NCBI RefSeq assembly: GCF_025562715.2
Contig: NZ_JAPFCC010000001.1
Location: forward strand, 5,294,001 to 5,358,000
Reading direction: 5' to 3'
DNA length: 64,000 bases
Source: Endozoicomonas gorgoniicola
GTDB lineage: Bacteria > Pseudomonadota > Gammaproteobacteria > Pseudomonadales > Endozoicomonadaceae
Part shown: in pieces, positions 41,462 to 49,484 of the stretch
Layout: the number at the start of each line of letters is the position of its first letter
How positions within the stretch are numbered: the stretch's first letter is position 1
The notes under the pieces: model-generated
Databases searched by the model: none
Told to the model about the DNA's origin: nothing
What the model saw: the letters and a program-made list of their open reading frames with translations, nothing else
Translations under genes and position numbers: made by a program

Positions 41462-44011
41462 TTAATGGTTTAAATACTCAATCACTCCAAAATGATGATT
41501 CAGTAGCAGTGTAACCGCTTCAATGTTTTTCTGGTCTAAGCCGTCTTCAAGCGGAAAACAGGTTTGTCTTATCAAAGCTCTGCGGTTTCTTGCTTCAGCA
41601 CCGCGTATGTTCTTCAGAGCCTCCGGGGTCATGTATTTCATGGCATGGCTGTATTCTTTACAGGTCACGGTATCCAGTTTTTTGTTTATTTTTATGTAGG
41701 CGGGAACAGTGCAGGTAGTCAGTAAACTGCAAAAGCGCAGCATGTCTATGGACTCGCGTTGAGGATATGCGCCTTCAACACACTGAGACAAGGCTATTCT
41801 GTCCGGTACCGGAGGGAAGCCAACATCTTTAATCATAAATTTAAAGTTGGTCTCAAAGTATTCTGATGGTTTCCATTGGTCGGCAGGAATGTTTGCTGCC
41901 ATTTTAGTAGCTTGTGGGAGCAGAGCCATAACCGTACTGGCCCTGAGCAGTTGACTGGACTGGCAGAAATTCAGGGCTCTGCCAATGTCTTTGCCGGTAG
42001 CTCTATCGCCCAGCATCATGGGTAGCAGAAGATCTGATGCTTCCTGCTGTTCATCCGCTGTCAGATTTTGTTTGGGGTCTTTGACCAGGGTATGAACAAA
42101 GTCGCAGGCTCGCTTGATGTCTGCATGGCAGTCAAGAGCAACCCTTTTACGGTAATGATCCAGAAACGCACGCAATTTGGGGATAGACCTACGGTCTTTA
42201 CCGTAAGCCTCAGCCATGGGCCTGGCTCCCATCAGGTGGAACTGTGTTGCCCAGATTTCTGCTGCTTTTTCGGGATTGCTGTCTATCATTGCACCCAGCT
42301 CGGAGATTCGACAGTCGTTTGCCCTGAAAAGATACGTATCCCTGTTTTCCAGCATCTTCTGGTAAGTCTCATCATCCCACTCGTCAACAAGAGTAATCTC
42401 GTCGACCGATTCAATGACTCTGGTTTCAAACTCTCCGGGGATCTCTCTGCCGGTGACTCTGTCCCGCCTGGCTTCCTTCACAAACGATTTATAAGTGACT
42501 TCGGTTTTACCAGCAGGATCGTTCAGGGCGCGCCGAATTGCATCTATGCAGTTTCTTAGCCGCTCTCGTTGAGAAACCAGCTCTGCACTATCGACCAACT
42601 GATGTAACACCAGTAATTCATAGACTTCTTCGTAACTCAAATTCTGCAGTCTTTGGGCGGTTGAGCGATCGATAAAGTTGGGTACCCGGCCTGCCATATT
42701 AATACGAAAAGGGCTGGTTAGTGAGCGGGCTTCTTCATTGTCATGCACGTTGCCCGCTGCAGCACAGAGATCATTATCGATTAACTGTATCCCGCAATAA
42801 GTATCTTCATCTCCATCTTCATCTTCATAGGTTTTGGGAACAAAGAAAATATTACTGAGGTTTCGGTCTACGCTGCCCGCAAGGTGGTCAAGAAGCTGAG
42901 CCTCAGCCAGTGCTTTTTGTGTTTTCGGGTGACGCAGCTCCAGAGGAGCAATGTCAACAACCTGTTCTCTGGTCAATACCAGATCTCTGTCATGATAGAG
43001 TGCTTTCAAGTCCTCATCTGACATTCTGGAAAGCCGTGCTTTCAGATCGGGTGAGTTACTCGGAAGTCTGAAGCTTCTGCCCTGGTCAATATATTCACCA
43101 TGTACAATGTCTGGCACCATTTCCGCAATATCTGCATTGTAGGCCTCGTCAACGCTGCCTCTTTCTGAAACATGCTGACCTTCTACAAACTGCTGGCAGG
43201 AGCCGGGCTGGCCATTATGGATGGCATAAAATGTGGGCGGTGTTAGCTCCATTCCCATGAGCAGGTCCAGCTCATAAAAATAGACTGATCGGTGACTAAG
43301 TTTGGCTGTCTCTGAATTATCACAGATGCCAAACGCTTTGGCGGCTTCAGCATTAATCTTCTGGTCAGGTGTTGAGGCTTTGAAAACGGCGACAAACGAC
43401 TCATCGTCTGGGTTTTCTGCTTTATAAGTTACCTTGGCGATAGACGCAGAGTTACCTCTGGCAAAGTTCTCCCGGGCATCCAGTTCATCTTCTGGCAGGT
43501 AAATTTTGCCAAACTCTTTTTTTATACCAAACAACAGTCGTTTTTCTTTGGCAATGTTGCGTAGTATCTCTTCGACCATTTGATATCGTTTTAATTCCTG
43601 GTCCGAGGGGGGGGCTGGCAGAGGGTATTTTGCAAGATAATTTCTGGCAGAAGCCTCCATTCCGAAAAGTAGATCGATTTTTTCTTCCCGGCGCGTTGAG
43701 GTGTCCCTGGGGTATTCATCATATTGGCATGCAAGATCTATCACTTGTTTATATAAACTATCAAACCAGTACCCCGGCGTAACGCCTTCAAGCTGGACTG
43801 TATCTCGGTTAGGAATGGGGTTGCCAAACGAAGGGAGCCTTCTTTTTAAAGCGTCTTTTAAGTGGCCTGCTTTATACGGTTTATGCGCCCGAACAGAATA
43901 CCCCTTGAAATAACTGTCTTCTGGCCGGATTGACACTATGTCATCGCCCTTTACCAGGCATAAGGACTCCATCATGCCTTGCGAGTTAAAATCAGTTTTT
44001 CCAGGACCCAT
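41462..44011 (-). CDS. Large protein with PI3/4-kinase-like catalytic motifs, candidate host-directed effector
   Basis: This 849-residue protein has no signal peptide or membrane segment. Residues ~180-420 carry a kinase-like pattern: a nucleotide-loop region NFARGNSASIAKV, the Lys in SFVAVFK (211), a helix-C-like YELDLLMGMEL, hinge-like QQFVEG, catalytic loop AGSVDRNLSNIFF (382-388) and metal-binding IQLIDND (409-414). The D-R-x3-N plus I-D-N-D set is that of the phosphoinositide-kinase/actin-fragmin-kinase-like superfamily, also used by secreted bacterial effectors. The rest (about 430-849) is helical and unrecognised. Gene ends 10 bp from the FliT-like gene. Exact substrate unknown. Confidence 0.55.
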   Translation of the reverse strand: MGPGKTDFNSQGMMESLCLVKGDDIVSIRPEDSYFKGYSVRAHKPYKAGHLKDALKRRLPSFGNPIPNRDTVQLEGVTPGYWFDSLYKQVIDLACQYDEYPRDTSTRREEKIDLLFGMEASARNYLAKYPLPAPPSDQELKRYQMVEEILRNIAKEKRLLFGIKKEFGKIYLPEDELDARENFARGNSASIAKVTYKAENPDDESFVAVFKASTPDQKINAEAAKAFGICDNSETAKLSHRSVYFYELDLLMGMELTPPTFYAIHNGQPGSCQQFVEGQHVSERGSVDEAYNADIAEMVPDIVHGEYIDQGRSFRLPSNSPDLKARLSRMSDEDLKALYHDRDLVLTREQVVDIAPLELRHPKTQKALAEAQLLDHLAGSVDRNLSNIFFVPKTYEDEDGDEDTYCGIQLIDNDLCAAAGNVHDNEEARSLTSPFRINMAGRVPNFIDRSTAQRLQNLSYEEVYELLVLHQLVDSAELVSQRERLRNCIDAIRRALNDPAGKTEVTYKSFVKEARRDRVTGREIPGEFETRVIESVDEITLVDEWDDETYQKMLENRDTYLFRANDCRISELGAMIDSNPEKAAEIWATQFHLMGARPMAEAYGKDRRSIPKLRAFLDHYRKRVALDCHADIKRACDFVHTLVKDPKQNLTADEQQEASDLLLPMMLGDRATGKDIGRALNFCQSSQLLRASTVMALLPQATKMAANIPADQWKPSEYFETNFKFMIKDVGFPPVPDRIALSQCVEGAYPQRESIDMLRFCSLLTTCTVPAYIKINKKLDTVTCKEYSHAMKYMTPEALKNIRGAEARNRRALIRQTCFPLEDGLDQKNIEAVTLLLNHHFGVIEYLNH

Positions 44012-44152
44012 AGTTTTTCCGATGTAGTCTGTTCAGCCAATGAAGTTACCTGTGGTCAGGTACTTATCAGCTATAACTATCGGCAGGGAGGCACCAATGA
44101 ATAAACCTTTTTCTCAGGCACCTGCCTCATCTTGTCTGGCGCAAAGGTTGAT

Positions 44153-44560
44153 TCAGGGATTGTTGGCCCAGTCTTCAACCTCTGCATCCAGATAAACGTG
44201 TTCCAGTATTTCACCAACCCATGGATAGTCGTTTTCCAGTTGCCGTAACACCCTCAGAGAGACGACCTGGGCAACTGGCAATGTACCCCATATTGTTTTA
44301 CCCAGACAGCGCCAGTGATCCGGCTGAACCCGTTTGGGTTTGTTGTCCAGATAATCAAGCTGTTCCTGACAGGTTTCGCACACCATCAGGCAGTGATCAA
44401 TGTCAGGTTCTTCCGGTACCGGGTCGACTTCCCGGGTTTTCAGTGGCACGCCTGCTGCTTCACACAGTTCGCATTTAGAGCTGGCACGCCGGGCAAGGTC
44501 TTTGCCAAGACGATTCAGGGCATAGACCCGTTCCTGATGTTTCTGCATACCTTTCGCCAT
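44153..44560 (-). CDS. PhnA/YjdM-like zinc-ribbon protein
   Basis: The 135-residue protein has an N-terminal zinc ribbon (CELCEAAGVPL and CETCQEQL) followed by a HWRCLGKTIWG and VQ-type C-terminal segment (PVAQVVSLRVLRQL). This matches the PhnA family by the CELC...VC-x2-C spacing. Despite its name, PhnA has no established role in phosphonate use. Start ATG 44560 has AGGAG 7 bases upstream; the open frame reaches further (44608), but without support. A single-gene unit between the kinase-like and amidase genes. Confidence 0.72.
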   Translation of the reverse strand: MAKGMQKHQERVYALNRLGKDLARRASSKCELCEAAGVPLKTREVDPVPEEPDIDHCLMVCETCQEQLDYLDNKPKRVQPDHWRCLGKTIWGTLPVAQVVSLRVLRQLENDYPWVGEILEHVYLDAEVEDWANNP

Positions 44561-44696
44561 AATGGGACTCCTGGGTAAGTGACTGGTCTGGATAGTAACG
44601 GCTTCCATAGGGAGAAGCGACAGATAGTCGATTGTTGGTGGTAGATTGTTTGGTGATTTTCAGGCAGGTTTAATAGATCAGCCCCAGAGACTGCTT

Positions 44697-45356
44697 ATGA
44701 ACGTCTATCGACTTGCCAGCCCCAATTGTGACCGAACAGAGATTGCTGTTGAGCACCTTATCCTGCATTACACGGCGGTGGATTTGCAGGGAACGCTGGA
44801 TCTTTTTATGAATGGTGACAATGAAGTCTCGGCACATCTGATCATTGATACCGACGGCGGAATTTATGAATTGGTACAATGTCTGGAAGGTAAAGCCTGG
44901 CGAGCCTGGCATGCTGGTGTCAGCCGTTACAGTGGCAGGGAGATGTTTAACGATCACTCCATTGGTATCGAACTGGTCAATCTGAACGGCAATCTGTTTT
45001 CCTACACTGATGCCCAGTACGAGGCTTTGCAGCAAGTGGTGCAGGTGCTTAAGCAGTCTTTTCCGGCACTGGCTGATCCTGAGCAGGTAATGGGGCATGA
45101 ACACATTGCCGGTTTTCGTGGCAAGGCAGACCCCGGGTTGCAGTTTGACTGGAGTCGTTTTTATCGTGAATGCTACCCGGAAATGACAGCCCCGGAGCGC
45201 AAAGCGGTCTGTCCGGAAGCGTTGCAGCAGGCACTAATGCCTCTGGCAGAACGGGTTTCTGCCGGAGCCTCTTCCGGGGCAACAGTGGGAGATGCCCGCT
45301 ACTGGCAGGCTATCAGCTCTCTAACCGAGTCAGTGGTGAAGCTGCTGAAAGAATAA
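44697..45356 (+). CDS. AmpD-type N-acetylmuramoyl-L-alanine amidase
   Basis: The ~219-residue protein has an Amidase_2 domain (about 1-165): LILHYTAVDL (first zinc His), VSAHLIIDTDGGIYELV, AWHAGVSRY, NDHSIGIELVN (catalytic Glu) and MGHEHIAGFRGKADPG (second His and the Asp/Lys region). It is longer than AmpD by a C-terminal helical extension. No signal peptide is visible, so it acts on recycled muropeptides in the cytoplasm or reaches the periplasm another way. ATG 44697 is the chosen start; 44646 is possible. Confidence 0.85.
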   Translation: MNVYRLASPNCDRTEIAVEHLILHYTAVDLQGTLDLFMNGDNEVSAHLIIDTDGGIYELVQCLEGKAWRAWHAGVSRYSGREMFNDHSIGIELVNLNGNLFSYTDAQYEALQQVVQVLKQSFPALADPEQVMGHEHIAGFRGKADPGLQFDWSRFYRECYPEMTAPERKAVCPEALQQALMPLAERVSAGASSGATVGDARYWQAISSLTESVVKLLKE

Positions 45357-45372
45357 GAATGGTTAACTGACA

Positions 45373-46248
45373 ATGAAGATTCTTCGCTATTTTCTTGTGT
45401 CCGTGGTGGCGGCCTTTCTGTTGGTACTGGCGACCTCCATCTATTTCTGGTTTTACCTTAATCCGACACCTGTTGGTAAGCAGTTGTTTGTGAATGGTGT
45501 GATACTCACCATGGACGACTATGACACGATTGCGGACGCGGTTCTGGTTGAACGGGACCGAATTGTGGCAACCGGCACTGAAGATAGTTTGAAGAAACAG
45601 GCAGATGATGCCCATATCATTGATCTGGAAGGGAAAGCGCTGATTCCCGGCTTTATCGATATCCACGGACACTTTTTCAGTAGCAAAATGAACATCTCTT
45701 TTGCCGATGGGCTGGACATATTAAGCCTGAATGTGGAGAAGTATCTTGTACGTGGCGTTACCAGCGTTCGGGCTGCTTTGCCCCGTCAGGTAGAAAACAA
45801 GCCTTTGGAACTCTTGTCGCAAATTGGGGTTATTCCCCAGCGGGTCTTTATCCAGAAAAACAGCAAATCGTATACCAGTACTCTTGTAGAGCCTTTGAAA
45901 ACGATCAGCGACTCGATCGTTCCATCTGAAATCGCACCATCTGAAATCGCACCACCTGAAACCGCGCTAAATGAAGAGCCTGATAAATACGATCAGTCAC
46001 AAAGAATTATGTTGTTATTAAGACGCTTTACCATTGATGCTGCAAGAGAGCTGGATGTGGACAGGAAAACCGGCTCTATAGAAGCGGGCAAGCTGGCGGA
46101 TTTTCTGGTGTTGTCTGATAATCCACTGACCCATCAAAGCAGTCTTGGTCAGATTCACGTAGACCAGACCTGGATTGGTGGTGTTCAGCGGTTTAACCGG
46201 CACCGTTTTTCTGAAGACGATGACCGTTTACCAGCGAGTCAGCCCTAA
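45373..46248 (+). pseudogene. Amidohydrolase (YtcJ-like) with most of the catalytic barrel deleted
   Basis: The N-terminal ~130 residues match an exported amidohydrolase: a membrane anchor, then VNGVILTMDDYDTIADAVLVERDRIVATG and IDIHGHF with the first metal His pair. The C-terminal ~75 residues match the end of the same family (FTIDAARELDVDRKTGSIEAGKLADFLVLS). Full-length members have about 550-600 residues; this has 291. The part that should hold the remaining metal ligands is replaced by low-complexity PSEIA repeats. I infer an inactive, in-frame remnant. Confidence 0.75.
45922..45966 (+). repeat. 15-bp tandem repeat inside the collapsed amidohydrolase
   Basis: CCATCTGAAATCGCA occurs twice exactly (45922-45951) and once with three changes (to 45966). 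It codes for PSEIA-PSEIA-PPETA and lies where the catalytic barrel has been lost. Confidence 0.85.
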
Positions 46249-47031
46249 CAGCTTTTGTCCAAGCTCTGTCAGCTTTGCTACTTCCCCATCTTCCGGGTCT
46301 TGCTGATAAGGCATGTTCCGCCACTTTTCCGGGGCTCGTCTGGCCTGCCAGAGAGCGATTCTGCTGGCACGGCTCTCTTCTGAATCCTCTGGACACATAG
46401 AGATGTACTGGGCAAGCCGGGGCTGGTCAGACGTATTGATGTTTCCGGAGTGCGGCAGCCGCGAATCCCAGATGATCAGGCTTCCGGCTGTGGCTGCAAC
46501 ATTTCTTATTTCGTAGCCTTCCAGTTCTTCATTGCTGAACCACAGGTCTTTTTTCTGTTTCAGAACTTCCGGCTGTTTGAACAGTTCCGGTACGCAGCAG
46601 AAAGCACCCTGGTTTTCTTCCGTATCGGTGAGATAGAGAATTCCCTGTAAACGCAGAGAGGTTATTTTCTGATAAGGGAAGTCAAGATGAATATTGCTTT
46701 TGTCGAAGGCTTCTGGCTGCCTTTGCGGTGGTTTGAATGACAGCCGGTCAAGCCTGACCCAGAGTTTTTCGGTCGCCAGCAGTCTGGCGAATGCCTGATG
46801 GACAGACGGATGCTGACGTATATTCCAGAGAGCCTGATGTTGATGTATGGGGACAATACCGTTGTGTCCCAGATCTTTTTTATACCAGCTATCCGGTTTT
46901 TTCAGGTCTGCCCCGGTAAACGACATAATAAGCTTTACCACGTCGCTGCAAAGCGCCTGGGAAACAATACCGGGTAGAACAATATAGCCTTCGGCAGCTA
47001 GGTTGTATTGATGTTGTTTGGTTATGCTCAT
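46228..47031 (-). CDS. Phytanoyl-CoA dioxygenase (PhyH)-like Fe(II)/2-oxoglutarate enzyme
   Basis: The ~267-residue protein has the iron triad in order: HLD in SNIHLDFPYQ (~115-117) and the distal His in DSRLPHSGNIN (~194), then an Arg about 11 residues on for 2-oxoglutarate. LAAEGYIVLPGIVS at the start is typical of the family. PhyH-like enzymes hydroxylate diverse small molecules; the substrate cannot be inferred. It overlaps the end of the convergent amidohydrolase remnant by 21 bp. Start 47031 (MSITKQ) is preferred over 47124. Confidence 0.8.
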   Translation of the reverse strand: MSITKQHQYNLAAEGYIVLPGIVSQALCSDVVKLIMSFTGADLKKPDSWYKKDLGHNGIVPIHQHQALWNIRQHPSVHQAFARLLATEKLWVRLDRLSFKPPQRQPEAFDKSNIHLDFPYQKITSLRLQGILYLTDTEENQGAFCCVPELFKQPEVLKQKKDLWFSNEELEGYEIRNVAATAGSLIIWDSRLPHSGNINTSDQPRLAQYISMCPEDSEESRASRIALWQARRAPEKWRNMPYQQDPEDGEVAKLTELGQKLLGLTRW

Positions 47032-47041
47032 AACCAGAAGT

Positions 47042-47395
47042 TTAATGCAGTGTAATGTTCCTGTCCTGCTCTTCCAGGCTGTCCAGCAGGGTTTCCACCA
47101 CATTACGAATAATCTGTGTGTCACGGTTCAGCTCGTGGTATTTAATAATGCCCATCAGCACCTGAGCGAGTGGGTAGGTTCGCAGGTACCCTTTTATTTC
47201 CTGAGGCTCGACCAGTTGCAACGCCTGATCAACAAATTCATTGGCGCCCTGGGTAAAACCTGACTGGGCAGCGGCTACCAGTTCTCGCAGGGGCTTGCTG
47301 TCCGGCAGGCCGTTGTATTTGATCAACAGCCGGGCAAGAGACTCCTGGTAGGTTTCCATGAGCTGTTTTTCCTTGTTATGGCTATCAGTGGACAT
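47042..47395 (-). CDS. Hypothetical protein, 117 residues
   Basis: This soluble helical protein (MSTDSHNKEKQLMETYQESL, FVDQALQLVEPQEIKGYLRT, NVVETLLDSLEEQD) has no motif I recognise. AGGAG sits 8 bases before the ATG at 47395, which fixes the start. It precedes the PhyH-like gene by 10 bp on the same strand, so the two are likely co-transcribed. Confidence 0.6.
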   Translation of the reverse strand: MSTDSHNKEKQLMETYQESLARLLIKYNGLPDSKPLRELVAAAQSGFTQGANEFVDQALQLVEPQEIKGYLRTYPLAQVLMGIIKYHELNRDTQIIRNVVETLLDSLEEQDRNITLH

Positions 47396-47537
47396 GGGTA
47401 ATACTCCTGTCTTCAGTACTGTAGATAGCAGACTAAAGATGAACACAGCCCTAACCTATCCGTAAATTTCTAATATTTATGGGTTTTATTGGAATATTTG
47501 ATGGGTTTTTACTGATTTTCAGGTGGTTTTCTCCTTA

Positions 47538-48122
47538 ATGTCCCTGATCGAAAAGCAGCCGGTTGAATATCCTCTCCTGCAACCCAACATAAGCAGCACA
47601 CTCATGATGTTAATAGAGGGTACGCCAGTGAGCAGTCCCATTGTTAATACAGTTGTTAGTACAATTGTTCGTAAAGCTCAGGAAATTGATATAAAGCCTC
47701 TGGTTAAACTCTGCAAGGAGTCCCTGCTGGCCAGTTATGGAGAACTGGTTGAAGCAGAGCGGCTGCGACCCTGGTCCGAAGGGGGAGACATTGAGAAATA
47801 TGTACAGGGCATCTGGCCGGATATGCTGGTAGCGGTTGATGGGCCAGACCTTGTGGGCATGCTGGCTTTGCAGGGTAACCGAATTGATATTGTCTGGGTA
47901 GCTCAGGCGCTTCGCCAGCAGGGAATTGGACAGATGCTGATGGACACGGCAGAAGAGCAGGTTGCACTAACGTGTAAATCCATAGAGGTGGAATGTCTTG
48001 GCCCTGATATTCAAACCATCCAGTTTTATGAAGACCGTGGCTACGTCAGGGTGAAAGAGTATGTGGATAACATGAGCGGTGTCGACAAGATCGTGATGTC
48101 CAGAACGCTTGAATCTGTATAA
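47538..48122 (+). CDS. GNAT-family N-acetyltransferase
   Basis: The ~194-residue protein has a C-terminal GNAT domain: VGMLALQGNRIDIVWVAQALRQQGIGQMLMDTAEEQ (acetyl-CoA loop with QGIG) and IQFYEDRGYVRVKEYV. The first 45 residues are not part of the domain. The start is uncertain (47538 or 47523, same frame). It is divergent from the small gene at 47395 and ends 52 bp before rlmI. Substrate unknown. Confidence 0.8.
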   Translation: MSLIEKQPVEYPLLQPNISSTLMMLIEGTPVSSPIVNTVVSTIVRKAQEIDIKPLVKLCKESLLASYGELVEAERLRPWSEGGDIEKYVQGIWPDMLVAVDGPDLVGMLALQGNRIDIVWVAQALRQQGIGQMLMDTAEEQVALTCKSIEVECLGPDIQTIQFYEDRGYVRVKEYVDNMSGVDKIVMSRTLESV

Positions 48123-48174
48123 TGCGCTCCCTCTGTTTAATTAATAACTGTTTACCCATCGGGCATTCCCCTCT

Positions 48175-49368
48175 ATGACTCATAAAGCATTGCGGCTGAA
48201 AGATCGGGCTGACCGCCGTCTGAAAGCAGGCCATTTGTGGATTTACAGCAACGAAGTCGACACTAAGGCAACACCTCTGAAAAGTTTTTCTACTGGTGAG
48301 CTGGTTCTCATCGAAAACGCCGCAGGCAAAGCCATTGGCACGGGTTATGTTAATCCGAATACGCTGATCTGCGCTCGCCTGGTGAGTCGTGATGCCCGGT
48401 ATATGCTCGACAAATCCCTGCTGGTTCATCGAATTAAAGTCGCCCTGAGCCTGCGTGAGCGACTGTTCGACAAGCCCTGCTACCGATTAATTTTTGGTGA
48501 CAGCGACAGTCTGCCGGGTCTGGTAGTCGACCGGTTTGGCGATGTACTGGTGGTGCAGATTTCTACAGCCGGAATGGAGCTGGCGAAAGACCAGATTGTG
48601 GAAGCACTGGTGCAGGTGCTGAAGCCGACAGGTATTTTGCTGAAAAACGATGGGTCTTCCCGCAAGCTGGAAAATCTGCCGGAGTACATTGAGGTGGCTC
48701 ATGGTGAAGTGCCTGATGAGGTGGAGCTGGAAGAAAACGGTGTACGCTTCCTGGCACCGGTAATGAAAGGACAGAAAACCGGCTGGTTCTACGATCATCG
48801 CCTGAACCGTGACCGTCTGCGTCACTACGTAAAAGGCAAGCGGGTTCTGGACGTATTCAGTTACGTCGGTGGCTGGGGCGTTCAGTGTGCAGCCTTTGGT
48901 GCGGAAGAAGTGATCTGTGTGGACGCTTCTGAAAAAGCCGTTGACCTGGTTCATCGAAATGCCGAACTGAACGGCCTGCAGGACAAAGTCGGCACCATGC
49001 AGGGCGATGCGTTTGAGGCCCTGAAACAGCTGAAAGCCGAAGGGGAGCAGTTTGATGTCATCATTGTTGACCCGCCCGCGTTTATTAAACGACGTAAAGA
49101 CGTTAAAGCCGGTGAACTGGCTTACCGTCGCATCAATGAGATGGCTATGCGGTTGCTGAGCAAGGATGGCATTCTGGTGGCCTGTTCCTGTTCCATGCAC
49201 CTGCAGCGTGACAGTATGCTGGATGCACTGCGCGCAGGCAGTCGCCATATTGAGCGAAACCTGCAAATTATTGAACAGGGTCATCAGGGACCTGATCACC
49301 CAATCCTGCCTGCCATTCCGGAAACGGAATACATCAAGGCGATGACTGCCAGGGTGACACGGGTATAA
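48175..49368 (+). CDS. rlmI: 23S rRNA (cytosine-1962-C5)-methyltransferase RlmI
   Basis: The 397-residue protein has an N-terminal PUA domain (LKDRADRRLKAGHLWIYSNEVD) and a Rossmann methyltransferase domain: VLDVFSYVGGWGVQCAAFGA (SAM site), VICVDAS, IIVDPPAFIKRRKD and ACSCSMHL with the catalytic Cys. Its length matches RlmI of E. coli (396). It stands as a single gene. Confidence 0.93.
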   Translation: MTHKALRLKDRADRRLKAGHLWIYSNEVDTKATPLKSFSTGELVLIENAAGKAIGTGYVNPNTLICARLVSRDARYMLDKSLLVHRIKVALSLRERLFDKPCYRLIFGDSDSLPGLVVDRFGDVLVVQISTAGMELAKDQIVEALVQVLKPTGILLKNDGSSRKLENLPEYIEVAHGEVPDEVELEENGVRFLAPVMKGQKTGWFYDHRLNRDRLRHYVKGKRVLDVFSYVGGWGVQCAAFGAEEVICVDASEKAVDLVHRNAELNGLQDKVGTMQGDAFEALKQLKAEGEQFDVIIVDPPAFIKRRKDVKAGELAYRRINEMAMRLLSKDGILVACSCSMHLQRDSMLDALRAGSRHIERNLQIIEQGHQGPDHPILPAIPETEYIKAMTARVTRV

Positions 49369-49484
49369 ACGTCAAGCCTCTTTTAATTCAAGCCGAACTG
49401 GAAGAGGCTTTGCCCTCTTCCATAGCAGGTGATGGAAAAGGGCGTAATGGTTTGACTATTCGTTGAGACTGATCATTCGGGTAT

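Noticed and set aside
48487..49299. Long open frame (270 codons) on the minus strand inside rlmI
   Set aside because: It lies wholly opposite a clear RlmI gene, has no ribosome site and no recognisable motif; it is a by-product of the coding frame on the other strand.
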